Shown here piece after piece: positions 16,239-24,316 of a DNA stretch of 64,000 nt. The translations under genes were made by a program, and so were the position numbers. Under the pieces are notes generated by a model that saw only the letters and a list, made by a program, of their open reading frames with translations, ran no database searches and was not told where the DNA came from. Each line of letters starts with the position of its first letter. The first letter of the stretch is position 1. Source of the stretch: Hyphomicrobiales bacterium. GTDB taxonomy: Bacteria > Pseudomonadota > Alphaproteobacteria > Rhizobiales > Rhizobiaceae. The stretch covers positions 1 to 64,000 of the forward strand of contig UEHQ01000022.1 in assembly GCA_900489925.1 (NCBI GenBank), in the 5' to 3' direction.

Positions 16239-18296
16239 CTAGCTCCGGGTTTTGGCGACCATGGTCAGGACATCGTACTGGGCAACGGTCGCAGCGTTCT
16301 GGTTGGTAACGCGGCAATCCCAGCGGACCTCGCCATGCTCGGCGCCGATGCGGGGATTGATTTCCTTGCAGGTGAGATGCACCTGAAGCGTATCGCCCGG
16401 GTTGACCGGCGTCAGGAAGCGCAGGTTGTCGACGCCGTGGTTGGCAAGCACAGGGCCTGGTGCCGGATCGACGAACAGGCCTGCTGCGAACGAAACGATC
16501 AGATAGCCATGCGCCACGCGCCCGTCGAAGAAGGGATTGGCCTTGGCTGCTTCCTCGTCCATGTGGGCGTAGAACGTGTCGCCGGTGAAGTTGGCGAAGT
16601 GTTCGATATCATCGAGCGTGACCGTCCGCGTAGCGGTGACGAGTTGGTCGCCGATCCGAAGCTCCGCCAGCGACTTGCGGAACGGATGCTCGCCGTCCCG
16701 GCGCACGTCGGCGTCTGCGACCCAGCGACCGGTCACGGCTGACAGAAGGGTCGGCGATCCCTGCACCGCGGTGCGCTGCATGTAGTGCTTCACGCCGCGC
16801 AGGCCGCCAAGTTCCTCGCCGCCGCCGGCCCTGCCGGGGCCGCCATGCACGAGGCCGGGCAGCGGCGAACCGTGGCCGGTGGATGTCTTGGCACTGGTGC
16901 GGTTGCCGATCAGGACGCGGCCGTGGAACGGCGCCATGCCTAGCACCACCTCTTCGGCAAAAGCCGGGTCGTTGGTAAAGACCGAGGAGACAAGGCTTCC
17001 CTTGCCGCGGCGGGCAAGATCGACCGCCTCTTCGGCGCTATCATAAGGCATCACAGTGCTGACAGGACCGAAGGCCTCGACATCGTGGATCGCCTTCGCC
17101 TCCCAGGGCTTGTCGCAGTAAAGCAAAACGGGATTAAGGAAGGCACCGGCCTGCGCATCTCCTGAGACGACACGCGGATTGTCGGGATCGCCGGCGACGA
17201 TCTCGGCATCGGCTGCGAGTTCGCGGATACGGGCGCGCACTTCCTCGCGCTGGTCGAGGCTTGCAAGCGGACCCATGCGAACGCCGTCATCGGCCGGATT
17301 GCCGAGGGTGGTCTTTCCGAGACGGTCGCCGAGCGCCGAGACGAGCGCGTCGCAATAGGCGCGTGGCGCGATGACGCGGCGGATCGCCGTGCACTTCTGC
17401 CCGGCCTTCGTCGTCATTTCACGCGCCACTTCCTTGACAAAGAGGTCGAATTCCTCGGTTCCGGGTGCCGCGTCGAGGCCGAGCACGGAGGCATTGAGGC
17501 TGTCTGCTTCCATGGTGAAGCGAACGGAGTTCTCGATGATGGCGGGATGCGTCTTCAGCTTGCGGCCGGTCCAGGCCGACCCCGTGAAGGTGACGACGTC
17601 CTGGCCGTCGACGTGGTCGAGCAGGTCGCCGACCGAACCGCAGATGAGCTGTACCGCGCCCTGCGGCAGGAGGCCGGTCTCGACCATGCGACGCACGACG
17701 AGTTCGGTCAGGTAGGCCGTCTGGCTGGCCGGTTTGACGATTGCCGGCATGCCGGCAAGCAGCGTCGGCGCAAGCTTTTCGAGCATGCCCCAGACCGGGA
17801 AGTTGAATGCGTTGATGTGAACGGCCACGCCCTGCAGCGGCGTGAGGATGTGGCGCGCCGAAAACGTTCCGTCCCGCGACAGGGTTTCGACATCGCCATC
17901 GACCAGGACACGGGTGTTCGGCAGCTCGCGCCGGCCTTTCGAGGCATAGGAGAGCAGGGTGCCGATGCCGCCATCGATATCGACCCAGCTGTCGGCCTTC
18001 GTCGCGCCTGTTGCAGACGAGAGCGCGTAGAACTCTTCCTTCTTGTCCATCAGCGCCTGGCCGAGCGCCTTCAGCATGGCGGCTCGTTCATGGAAGGACA
18101 TACGCCGCAGCGCCGCGCCGGCCTTTTCGCGACCATAGGCAAGCGCGCCGGCAAAATCGATGCCGCTTGAATCGATCATGGCGACCGGGCTGCCGGTGGA
18201 GGCGTCGAGAAGCGTTACGCCATCCTTCTTGCCGGGGTGCCAGCTTCCGTAGACATAGCTTTCGAGCCGGCGCGCTCCGTTTGCCATAATGTTCAT
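16239..18296 (-). CDS. paaZ: Bifunctional oxepin-CoA hydrolase / aldehyde dehydrogenase PaaZ
   Basis: 685 residues, close to the 681 of E. coli PaaZ. The N-terminal aldehyde dehydrogenase domain has Glu263 (FTMEADSLN) and Cys302 (AGQKCTAIRR). The C-terminal MaoC-like hydratase domain (from about 535) contains GDTFYAHMDEEAAKANPFF and the GRVAHGYL motif. The hydratase opens the oxepin ring and the dehydrogenase oxidises the aldehyde to 3-oxo-5,6-dehydrosuberyl-CoA. ATG 18296 is chosen because GGAAGG is 7-8 nt upstream; an ATG at 18302 abuts the ribosome site. The gene is 17 nt after the extra PaaA/PaaC-like gene. Confidence 0.94.
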   Translation of the reverse strand: MNIMANGARRLESYVYGSWHPGKKDGVTLLDASTGSPVAMIDSSGIDFAGALAYGREKAGAALRRMSFHERAAMLKALGQALMDKKEEFYALSSATGATKADSWVDIDGGIGTLLSYASKGRRELPNTRVLVDGDVETLSRDGTFSARHILTPLQGVAVHINAFNFPVWGMLEKLAPTLLAGMPAIVKPASQTAYLTELVVRRMVETGLLPQGAVQLICGSVGDLLDHVDGQDVVTFTGSAWTGRKLKTHPAIIENSVRFTMEADSLNASVLGLDAAPGTEEFDLFVKEVAREMTTKAGQKCTAIRRVIAPRAYCDALVSALGDRLGKTTLGNPADDGVRMGPLASLDQREEVRARIRELAADAEIVAGDPDNPRVVSGDAQAGAFLNPVLLYCDKPWEAKAIHDVEAFGPVSTVMPYDSAEEAVDLARRGKGSLVSSVFTNDPAFAEEVVLGMAPFHGRVLIGNRTSAKTSTGHGSPLPGLVHGGPGRAGGGEELGGLRGVKHYMQRTAVQGSPTLLSAVTGRWVADADVRRDGEHPFRKSLAELRIGDQLVTATRTVTLDDIEHFANFTGDTFYAHMDEEAAKANPFFDGRVAHGYLIVSFAAGLFVDPAPGPVLANHGVDNLRFLTPVNPGDTLQVHLTCKEINPRIGAEHGEVRWDCRVTNQNAATVAQYDVLTMVAKTRS

Positions 18297-18313
18297 CGTC
18301 ATTTCCTTCCTGA

Positions 18314-19069
18314 TCAGTTCAGGTTCAACGCAGCGAGCTGCTTGTCGGTCGCGGCCCGCCATTCGGAGAGCAGCGCTTCATTGGGCGTGTGGCGAAGGCC
18401 GAAACGAGCCAGCGTGTCATAGCGCGCCGACCCCGACAGGCCGAAGCTTGCGGCAACACGCGGCTTCCAGTAGTCGATCGCGTCCTGTGCCGCGCGGCGG
18501 CCAGCTTCGGTTTGCGTGATGGCCTTGAGACCTTCGGTACCGAGTTCGGTATGGCGGCTCTCGCGCGGCAGGATTCCGCGAAATACCTCGGCCAGCGGCT
18601 GATAGGAGACGTGCGTCAGCTCCCGGAGCTGGATGGCACCGGCCATGCCCATGAGAATATTCATGACCACGGCATCCACCCAGCCTTGGAGTGGGTAGTG
18701 GAATACCGACAGGCGCATGTCGGCGCCTTGCCGCACGGCGCCGATATCGGCTTCGCGGGAAATCCGCGCGTCCCAGGGGTGGTGCACGGCGTAGCGGTCG
18801 GTATCGGCTCCGAAGGTGCCCATGATCTCCAGGACCCGGCCGGCATGATCGGTCTTCTCGAGCACGATGCGGGCTGACGCGATGCGTTCCTTGATGCCGG
18901 GTGCATCGTTGATCGTATCGGCAAAGCCCGCGGCTCCGGCGAGCTCGCTGTCGACAAAGCTTGCCATCAGCCGCAGCAGTTCGCCGCGATAGCGCGGCGA
19001 GGCGTTGGCTGGGGAGGTCAGCACGCCCCCCTTGAGAAGATATTCCTCGATCGGCATCGTATCGGTCAT
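18314..19069 (-). CDS. Extra PaaA/PaaC-family ferritin-like protein of the paa operon
   Basis: 251 residues related to the PaaA/PaaC catabolic family, but distinct from the PaaA and PaaC encoded further upstream. By eye the first iron-ligand Glu is present (FVDSELAG). The first ExxH motif seems lost: KVQDEAGHGL of PaaA corresponds to about VLEKTDHAGR here. The second ExxH is kept (LPRESRHTELG, Glu-Ser-Arg-His). GAGGAA precedes ATG 19069 by 5 nt. It sits between paaE and paaZ in the same operon, a position with no counterpart in the E. coli cluster. It could be an accessory or regulatory subunit, or a separate diiron protein. Function is not established here. Confidence 0.75.
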   Translation of the reverse strand: MTDTMPIEEYLLKGGVLTSPANASPRYRGELLRLMASFVDSELAGAAGFADTINDAPGIKERIASARIVLEKTDHAGRVLEIMGTFGADTDRYAVHHPWDARISREADIGAVRQGADMRLSVFHYPLQGWVDAVVMNILMGMAGAIQLRELTHVSYQPLAEVFRGILPRESRHTELGTEGLKAITQTEAGRRAAQDAIDYWKPRVAASFGLSGSARYDTLARFGLRHTPNEALLSEWRAATDKQLAALNLN

Positions 19070-19096
19070 CGCTATTCCTCCCTCGGTCCTTGCCGC

Positions 19097-20173
19097 TTAC
19101 TGGTCGTAGCTAACGACAACCCGGTCGCTCAGCGGATAGCACTGGCAGGTGAGCACATAGCCCTGGCGGACCTCGTAGTCCTCCAGCGCGTGGTTGACCT
19201 CCATCTCGGTCTCGCCTTCAAGAACCTTGGCGCGACAGGTCGAGCAGACGCCCGCCTTGCAGGCGTAGGGCGCGTCGATGTTGTTTTCGAGGGCGGCTTC
19301 CAGCAGGCTCTGGCCGTGCTTCGGCATCTTGAAGATGCGGGTTGCGCCATCGAGCGTGACGGTTGCCTCGCAGGCGGCGGCCTTGTCCGCGGCAGCGGCG
19401 CTCTCGGCCTTGCGGCGTGCGCGCCCGGGCTGCGAGGAGGCGAAGAGCTCGAATTTGATCCGCTCCTCCGCCATGCCGTGATCGCGCAGAGCCGCGGCGA
19501 TCGTCAGCATCAGCGGTTCCGGGCCACAGATGAAGGCAGTGTCGACCGACTTCAGGTCGATCCAGTGCCGGAACAGGCTTGCGCATTTTTCCGCGTCGAT
19601 GCGACCGGTGAACAGGTCGATGTCCTGTGCTTCGCTTTCCAGTATGTGCAAGATCGACAGGCGGCCAAGATAGGTGTTCTTCAGGTCGTCCAACTCGTCA
19701 CGGAACATGATCGAGCTGATCTGACGGTTGGCATAGACCAGCGTGAAGCGGGCATGCGGTTCGCGGGCAAGCGTCGTCTTGATGATCGAAAGCACCGGCG
19801 TGATGCCGCTGCCTGCCGCAAAGCCCAGATAGTTCTTGGAGACTTCTGGTTCGATCGCCGTGAAGAACGCGCCCATCGGCGGCATCGCTTCCAGCGTATC
19901 GCCGATTTTCAGTTCCTCGTTGGCCCAGGTCGAGAAGCAGCCGCCGTCGACCCGCTTGATCCCGACGCGCAATATGCCCTCATCCCGGCCCGCGCAGATC
20001 GAATAGGAGCGACGCAATTCTTCGCCATCGAACCTGCGGCGGAAAGTCAGGTACTGGCCCTGCGTGAAATCGAACGCATCGCGGTCCTCGTCTTGCGGAG
20101 CAAGCGTGACGACCACGGCATCGCGCGTCTCGCGCTTGACGTCGGTAACCTGAAGGGAGTGGAAACGTGCCAT
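19097..20173 (-). CDS. paaE: Phenylacetyl-CoA epoxidase reductase subunit PaaE
   Basis: 358 residues (356 in E. coli). The N-terminal ferredoxin-NADP reductase-like part has the FAD motif RRSYSIC and the nucleotide-binding GFAAGSGITPVLS. The C-terminal plant-type [2Fe-2S] domain has ACKAGVCSTCRAKV and LTCQCYP, the four cluster Cys residues. It passes electrons from NADPH to the diiron centre of PaaA. ATG 20173 has GAGG 8 nt upstream. It follows paaD by 25 nt. Confidence 0.95.
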   Translation of the reverse strand: MARFHSLQVTDVKRETRDAVVVTLAPQDEDRDAFDFTQGQYLTFRRRFDGEELRRSYSICAGRDEGILRVGIKRVDGGCFSTWANEELKIGDTLEAMPPMGAFFTAIEPEVSKNYLGFAAGSGITPVLSIIKTTLAREPHARFTLVYANRQISSIMFRDELDDLKNTYLGRLSILHILESEAQDIDLFTGRIDAEKCASLFRHWIDLKSVDTAFICGPEPLMLTIAAALRDHGMAEERIKFELFASSQPGRARRKAESAAAADKAAACEATVTLDGATRIFKMPKHGQSLLEAALENNIDAPYACKAGVCSTCRAKVLEGETEMEVNHALEDYEVRQGYVLTCQCYPLSDRVVVSYDQ

Positions 20174-20198
20174 ATTGCGGACCTCACTAGGCAAAGGG

Positions 20199-20723
20199 TC
20201 AGATGCACTTGAAATAATCGAAGGGTTCCAGACAGTCCGTGCAGCGATAGCTCGCCTTGCAGGGCGTCGAGCCGAACTGGCTGATCTTTTCTGTGTTCGT
20301 CGATCCGCAGCGCGGACAGGCGATCGTCAGGTTGGGCCGCCCCGAAAGGCGGTCGATGCGTTGGCGCAGCAGGCCGTCGACGGCGGTGCCGTCCACCGGT
20401 GGCGCAATGCCATAGTCCTTGAGCTTTTCGCGGCCCTCGGCGCTGATCCAGTCGGTCGTCCAGGCCGGCGAGAGCTGCCGCTCGAGCCGCAGTTTTTCAA
20501 CGCCCTTGGAGGCAAGTGCGCTCTCGATATCGAGATTGATGATCGCGGTCGCCGGACAGCCGGAATAGGTCGGCGTCACGGTCACGATCAGCGTGTCGCC
20601 CTGCCAGGCGACATCCCTGATGATGCCGAGATCGACCAGCGAAATCACGGGGATCTCCGGATCTGGCACTTCGGCAAGCCACCGCCAGACATCGGCGGTC
20701 GACGGCAATGTCGCGGTCGTCAT
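20199..20723 (-). CDS. paaD: Phenylacetyl-CoA epoxidase assembly protein PaaD
   Basis: 174 residues. The N-terminal MIP18/DUF59 domain has DPEIPVISLVDLGII and TPTYSGCPATAII with the conserved Cys. The C-terminal zinc-ribbon-like segment carries CPRCGSTN and CTDCLEPF. PaaD helps insert the metal centre of the epoxidase and is not a catalytic subunit. A GGAGG ribosome site precedes ATG 20723. It lies 15 nt after paaC. Confidence 0.94.
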   Translation of the reverse strand: MTTATLPSTADVWRWLAEVPDPEIPVISLVDLGIIRDVAWQGDTLIVTVTPTYSGCPATAIINLDIESALASKGVEKLRLERQLSPAWTTDWISAEGREKLKDYGIAPPVDGTAVDGLLRQRIDRLSGRPNLTIACPRCGSTNTEKISQFGSTPCKASYRCTDCLEPFDYFKCI

Positions 20724-20738
20724 AACCGCCTCCCTTGG

Positions 20739-21518
20739 TTACCAGGTCGCGCCGGGATAGGCGCGCTGGAGGAATTGCAGATCGGCAAGGATGAAGCCCA
20801 TGTGCTCGGTATGCACGCCGCGCTTGCCGCCCTTGTGCATGTAGCCGTCGGCGGGCTTCTTCAGTGTCGCTTCGGAGAGCGTCTCGCCAACCAGTTCGTC
20901 CCAGTCGGCTTTCAGGCTCTGTGGCTGAGGTGCGATCCCGGCTTCAGCGAGTGTGGCGTCGGCGGCATCGCCGACGAAGAGTTCACCGGTATAGGCCCAC
21001 AGGTCGTCCAGCGCCTCCTGCATGCGGCGATGGCTTTCGGCCGTGCCGTCACCCAGGCGGATGACCAGATCGCGGCTGCGATCGAGATGGTATGCAACTT
21101 CCTTGGACGCCTTCTCCGCGATGTCGGCGATGCGCTTGTCGGTCGATCCGCGCAGTGCCTTGAGTATCAGGAAGTGCCATGCATCAAACAGGAACTGGCG
21201 CATCAACGTCTTGCCGAAGTCGCCGTTCGGACGTTCGACGAGCAGGACGTTACGGAATTCGGTCGCGTCGCGCAGATAGGCGAGGTTGTCGGTCGTGCGT
21301 CCGCTCCCCTCGACCTCGCCGGCAAGACCGAGCCAGAGTTGCGTCTGGCCGATCAGATCAAGTGCCGTGTTGGAGAGCGCAATATCCTCTTCCAGTGCCG
21401 GCGAATGGCCGCACCATTCGGATACGCGATGACCGAGGATCAGCGTATTGTCGCCGATGCGCTTGAGGAATTCGAACAGAGCCGTCTGGTCGACGGGCGA
21501 GACAGCGGTCGTGCTCAT
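20739..21518 (-). CDS. paaC: Phenylacetyl-CoA epoxidase structural subunit PaaC
   Basis: 259 residues, ferritin-like fold. Conserved PaaC segments include ILGHRVSEWCGHSPALEEDIALSN, EFRNVLLVERPNGDF and YHLDRSRDLVIRLGDGTAESH. PaaC partners PaaA in the epoxidase core and does not itself hold the catalytic iron site. ATG 21518 overlaps the paaB stop (TGATG), so the two are translationally coupled; a GTG one codon earlier is the alternative. Confidence 0.94.
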   Translation of the reverse strand: MSTTAVSPVDQTALFEFLKRIGDNTLILGHRVSEWCGHSPALEEDIALSNTALDLIGQTQLWLGLAGEVEGSGRTTDNLAYLRDATEFRNVLLVERPNGDFGKTLMRQFLFDAWHFLILKALRGSTDKRIADIAEKASKEVAYHLDRSRDLVIRLGDGTAESHRRMQEALDDLWAYTGELFVGDAADATLAEAGIAPQPQSLKADWDELVGETLSEATLKKPADGYMHKGGKRGVHTEHMGFILADLQFLQRAYPGATW

Positions 21519-21802
21519 CACATATGCCCCACTTCCTCAGGCACGTCGAAGAAGGTCGGGTGACGGTAGACCTTGGAGTTCGACGGGTCGAACAGCGGCC
21601 CCTTGTCGGACGGCGCACTGGCGGTGATGTCGCTGGAGCGCACCACCCAGATGCTGACGCCTTCATTGCGGCGCGTATAGACATCGCGGGCATTGTTGAC
21701 GGCCATTTCGGCGTCGGGCGCATGCAGGCTGCCAACGTGGCGATGGTTCAGGCCGTGCTGGCCGCGGATGAAAACTTCCCAAAGGGGCCATTCGCTGGAC
21801 AT
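21518..21802 (-). CDS. paaB: Phenylacetyl-CoA epoxidase subunit PaaB
   Basis: 94 residues (95 in E. coli). Typical PaaB sequence: WPLWEVFIRGQHGLNHRHVGSLHA at the N-terminus and the C-terminal YRHPTFFDVPEEVGHM. PaaB bridges PaaAC heterodimers. ATG 21802 is chosen because GGAGAA is then 7 nt upstream; the ATG at 21808 is too close to it. The 90-nt gap back to paaA is the longest inside the epoxidase genes and holds nested inverted repeats. Confidence 0.95.
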   Translation of the reverse strand: MSSEWPLWEVFIRGQHGLNHRHVGSLHAPDAEMAVNNARDVYTRRNEGVSIWVVRSSDITASAPSDKGPLFDPSNSKVYRHPTFFDVPEEVGHM

Positions 21803-21820
21803 GGACATTTCTCCCTGGCT

Positions 21821-21883
21821 TGCGTTCCTCCGGGCTTGCTGTCCGGGAACGCATCGTGTTGCGGCTGTTCGGGCCAAGCCCGG
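21821..21883. repeat. Overlapping inverted repeats between paaA and paaB
   Basis: Two inverted repeats share sequence. TGCGTTCC (21821-21828) pairs with GGAACGCA (21846-21853). CCGGGCTTG (21830-21838) pairs with CAAGCCCGG (21875-21883). The two stems interleave, so they cannot form together. They could process or stabilise the mRNA and so set the PaaA:PaaB ratio. The role is inference. Confidence 0.5.
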
Positions 21884-21892
21884 CGACAGTTG

Positions 21893-22897
21893 TTACTCGG
21901 CGGCGATCCGTGATGCGGCGCGGCGCGATTGTGCCTTTTCAGCATGGGCGACAAGGCCTTCGCGGAACCACGCGCCGTCGTTCCATGCCTTCTGCCTTGC
22001 GCTGAGACGCTCGGCATTGCACGGGCCGTTGCCGGCGATCACGGCGAAGAATTCGGTCCAGTCAGGCTCGCCGAAATCGTAGCCACCCTTTTCCTCGTTC
22101 CACTTGAGATCGGGATCCGGAACGGTGAGGCCGAGATACTCTGCCTGCGGCACCGTCTGGTCGACGAACTTCTGCCGGAGCTCGTCATTCGAGTTCTGCT
22201 TGATCTTCCAGGCCATGGACTGGGCCGAGTGGACCGACGCGTCGTCGGAAGGGCCGAACATCATCAGGGACGGCCACCACCAGCGGTTCAGTGCATCCTG
22301 CACCATGGCCTTCTGCGCGGGCGTGCCCTTGACCATCTTCATCAGGATGTCGAAGCCCTGACGCTGGTGAAAGCTCTCTTCCTTGCAGATGCGGACCATG
22401 GCGCGGGCGTAGGGCCCGTACGAACAGCGCTGCAGCGGCACCTGATTCATGATCGCGGCACCATCCACCAGCCAGCCGACCGCGCCGATGTCGGCCCAGC
22501 TCAGCGTCGGATAGTTGAAGATCGAAGAGTATTTCGCCTTGCCGCTGTGAAGCTGCTCGTACATTTCGTCACGGCTGATGCCGAGCGTTTCGGCCGCACA
22601 ATAGAGGTAGAGCCCGTGCCCGGCTTCGTCCTGAACCTTGGCGAGCAGGATCGCCTTGCGCTCGAGGGTCGGCGCGCGGGTGATCCAGTTTCCTTCCGGC
22701 AGCTGGCCCACGATTTCTGAATGCGCGTGCTGGCTGATCTGGCGCATCAGCGTCTTGCGATAGCCTTCGGGCATCCATTCCTTCGGCTCGATCTTCTGGC
22801 CGGCATCGACACGTTCCTGGAAGGCGCGCTCGATCGGATCCATCTCGTCGAGCGTCTTGACGCGGGCGCTGTCGGTCTTGACCATCTGTGCATACAT
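21893..22897 (-). CDS. paaA: Phenylacetyl-CoA epoxidase catalytic subunit PaaA
   Basis: 334 residues. The diiron ligands of the ferritin-like fold are visible: HAHSEIVG (first Glu), KVQDEAGHGLYL (first ExxH), the middle acidic helix around SWADIGAVGWLVDGA, and CKEESFHQRQG (second ExxH). It epoxidises the ring of phenylacetyl-CoA with O2. The length is about 25 residues above the E. coli protein because of an extended C-terminus. ATG 22897 has GGAGA 7 nt upstream. It follows the thiolase gene by 26 nt. Confidence 0.95.
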   Translation of the reverse strand: MYAQMVKTDSARVKTLDEMDPIERAFQERVDAGQKIEPKEWMPEGYRKTLMRQISQHAHSEIVGQLPEGNWITRAPTLERKAILLAKVQDEAGHGLYLYCAAETLGISRDEMYEQLHSGKAKYSSIFNYPTLSWADIGAVGWLVDGAAIMNQVPLQRCSYGPYARAMVRICKEESFHQRQGFDILMKMVKGTPAQKAMVQDALNRWWWPSLMMFGPSDDASVHSAQSMAWKIKQNSNDELRQKFVDQTVPQAEYLGLTVPDPDLKWNEEKGGYDFGEPDWTEFFAVIAGNGPCNAERLSARQKAWNDGAWFREGLVAHAEKAQSRRAASRIAAE

Positions 22898-22923
22898 GGT
22901 TTCGTCTCCTTTGCCGTCGCGCG

Positions 22924-24129
22924 TCAGACGCGCTCGAGAATGATTGCGATGCCCTGGCCGACGCCGATGCACATGGTGCAAAGCGCGTAGCGGCCGCCCT
23001 GGCGATGCAGCTGATAGGCGGCGGTTGTCACCAGACGAGCGCCGCTCATGCCGAGCGGATGACCCATCGCGATGGCGCCGCCATTCGGATTGACATGGGG
23101 CGCATCGTCGGGCAGGTCGAGATCGCGCAGAACGGCGAGCGCCTGGGCCGCGAAGGCTTCGTTGAGCTCGATGACGTCCATCTGGCCGATTGAAAGCCCG
23201 GCGCGCTCCAAAACCCGTCTGGCGGCAGGGGCCGGGCCGATGCCCATGATACGGGGTTCAACGCCGGCTGCCGCCATGGCGACAATGCGCGCCTTCGGCG
23301 TCAGACCTTGTGTCTTCGCCGTCGCTTCGCTGGCGATCACCAGGGCGGCTGCTCCATCGTTCACGCCAGATGCATTGCCGGCCGTGACGCTGAGATCCGG
23401 GCCGTTGACGCCCTTGAGCTTTGCCAGCTGCTCAGCCGTGGTGCCGGGGCGCGGATGCTCGTCGCGATCAACGACGAGCGGGTCACCCTTCTTCTGCGGG
23501 ACGCGTACGTCGACCAGCTCCTCGGCAAAAACGCCGGCTTCCTGAGCGGCTGCCCAGCGTGCCTGGCTGCGGGCTGCAAACGCGTCCTGATCGGCGCGGC
23601 TGATATTGAAATCGGCGGCGACGTTGTCCGCCGTCTGCGGCATGGAGTCGACGCCAAAGGCGGACTTCAGCTTCGGATTGACAAAGCGCCAGCCGATGGT
23701 CGTGTCATAGATCGCGTTGGCGCGGGAAAAGGCGCTGTCCGCTTTCGGCATGACGAAGGGTGCGCGGCTCATGCTTTCGACGCCTCCGGCAATCACCATG
23801 TCGCAGTCACCGGCGCGGATCGCCCGCGCGGCCATGCCAACGGCGTCCATGCCGGAGCCGCAGAGGCGATTGATCGTGGTGGCAGGAATGGTGGTCGGCA
23901 TGCCGGAGAGCAGCACGGCCATGCGCCCCACGTTTCGATTGTCCTCGCCGGCCTGGTTGGCGCAGCCATAGATCAGGTCGTCGACCTTGCTCCAGTCGGT
24001 GGTCGGGTTGCGTTGCATCAAGGCGGCAAGCGGTATGGCCGCCAGGTCGTCGGCGCGGACGGTCGCCAGCGCGCCGCCGTAGCGACCAATCGGAGTGCGA
24101 ACGGCGTCACAGATGAATGCTTCTGACAT
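22924..24129 (-). CDS. paaJ: 3-oxoadipyl-CoA thiolase (PaaJ/PcaF)
   Basis: 401 residues. Thiolase catalytic residues: Cys90 in INRLCGSGMDA, His in NEAFAAQ, and the C-terminal GHPLGMSGAR and CTMCIGVGQGIA motifs. The enzyme cleaves 3-oxoadipyl-CoA to succinyl-CoA and acetyl-CoA, and in the paa pathway also cleaves 3-oxo-5,6-dehydrosuberyl-CoA. ATG 24129 has AGGAGGA upstream. It is the first gene of the long minus-strand operon down to paaY, directly after the promoter and operator at 24178-24223. Confidence 0.93.
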   Translation of the reverse strand: MSEAFICDAVRTPIGRYGGALATVRADDLAAIPLAALMQRNPTTDWSKVDDLIYGCANQAGEDNRNVGRMAVLLSGMPTTIPATTINRLCGSGMDAVGMAARAIRAGDCDMVIAGGVESMSRAPFVMPKADSAFSRANAIYDTTIGWRFVNPKLKSAFGVDSMPQTADNVAADFNISRADQDAFAARSQARWAAAQEAGVFAEELVDVRVPQKKGDPLVVDRDEHPRPGTTAEQLAKLKGVNGPDLSVTAGNASGVNDGAAALVIASEATAKTQGLTPKARIVAMAAAGVEPRIMGIGPAPAARRVLERAGLSIGQMDVIELNEAFAAQALAVLRDLDLPDDAPHVNPNGGAIAMGHPLGMSGARLVTTAAYQLHRQGGRYALCTMCIGVGQGIAIILERV

Positions 24130-24177
24130 GCGCCAATTCCTCCTGCTGCGCAAAGCCGGTCAGATCTCAATTGATTA

Positions 24178-24191
24178 ACCGACCGATCGGT
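24178..24191. promoter_or_regulatory. Probable PaaR operator before the thiolase-paaA operon
   Basis: ACCGACCGATCGGT differs at one base from the palindrome ACCGACCGGTCGGT and matches the site at 12258-12271. It contains GACCGATCGGTC (24181-24192), a perfect 12-bp palindrome. It lies just downstream of the predicted -10 box on the minus strand, at the likely start of transcription, where a bound repressor would block RNA polymerase. Confidence 0.65.
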
Positions 24192-24194
24192 CAT

Positions 24195-24223
24195 GTATTA
24201 GCATGGCATATGTCACAAGGCAA
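24195..24223 (-). promoter_or_regulatory. Predicted sigma-70 promoter of the thiolase-paaA operon
   Basis: On the minus strand TTGCCT (-35) and TAATAC (-10) are separated by 17 nt, a good match to the housekeeping consensus. The -10 box ends at 24195, next to the operator. The thiolase start codon follows about 65 nt downstream. Confidence 0.5.
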
Positions 24224-24316
24224 TGCGATTTTTTATAATCTCTGTGATATGTGGTGGTGCTAATCAAGGTTAACACAAATGCCGAGCGACCGGTTCACAA
24301 ACTGTAGGACGCGGCT

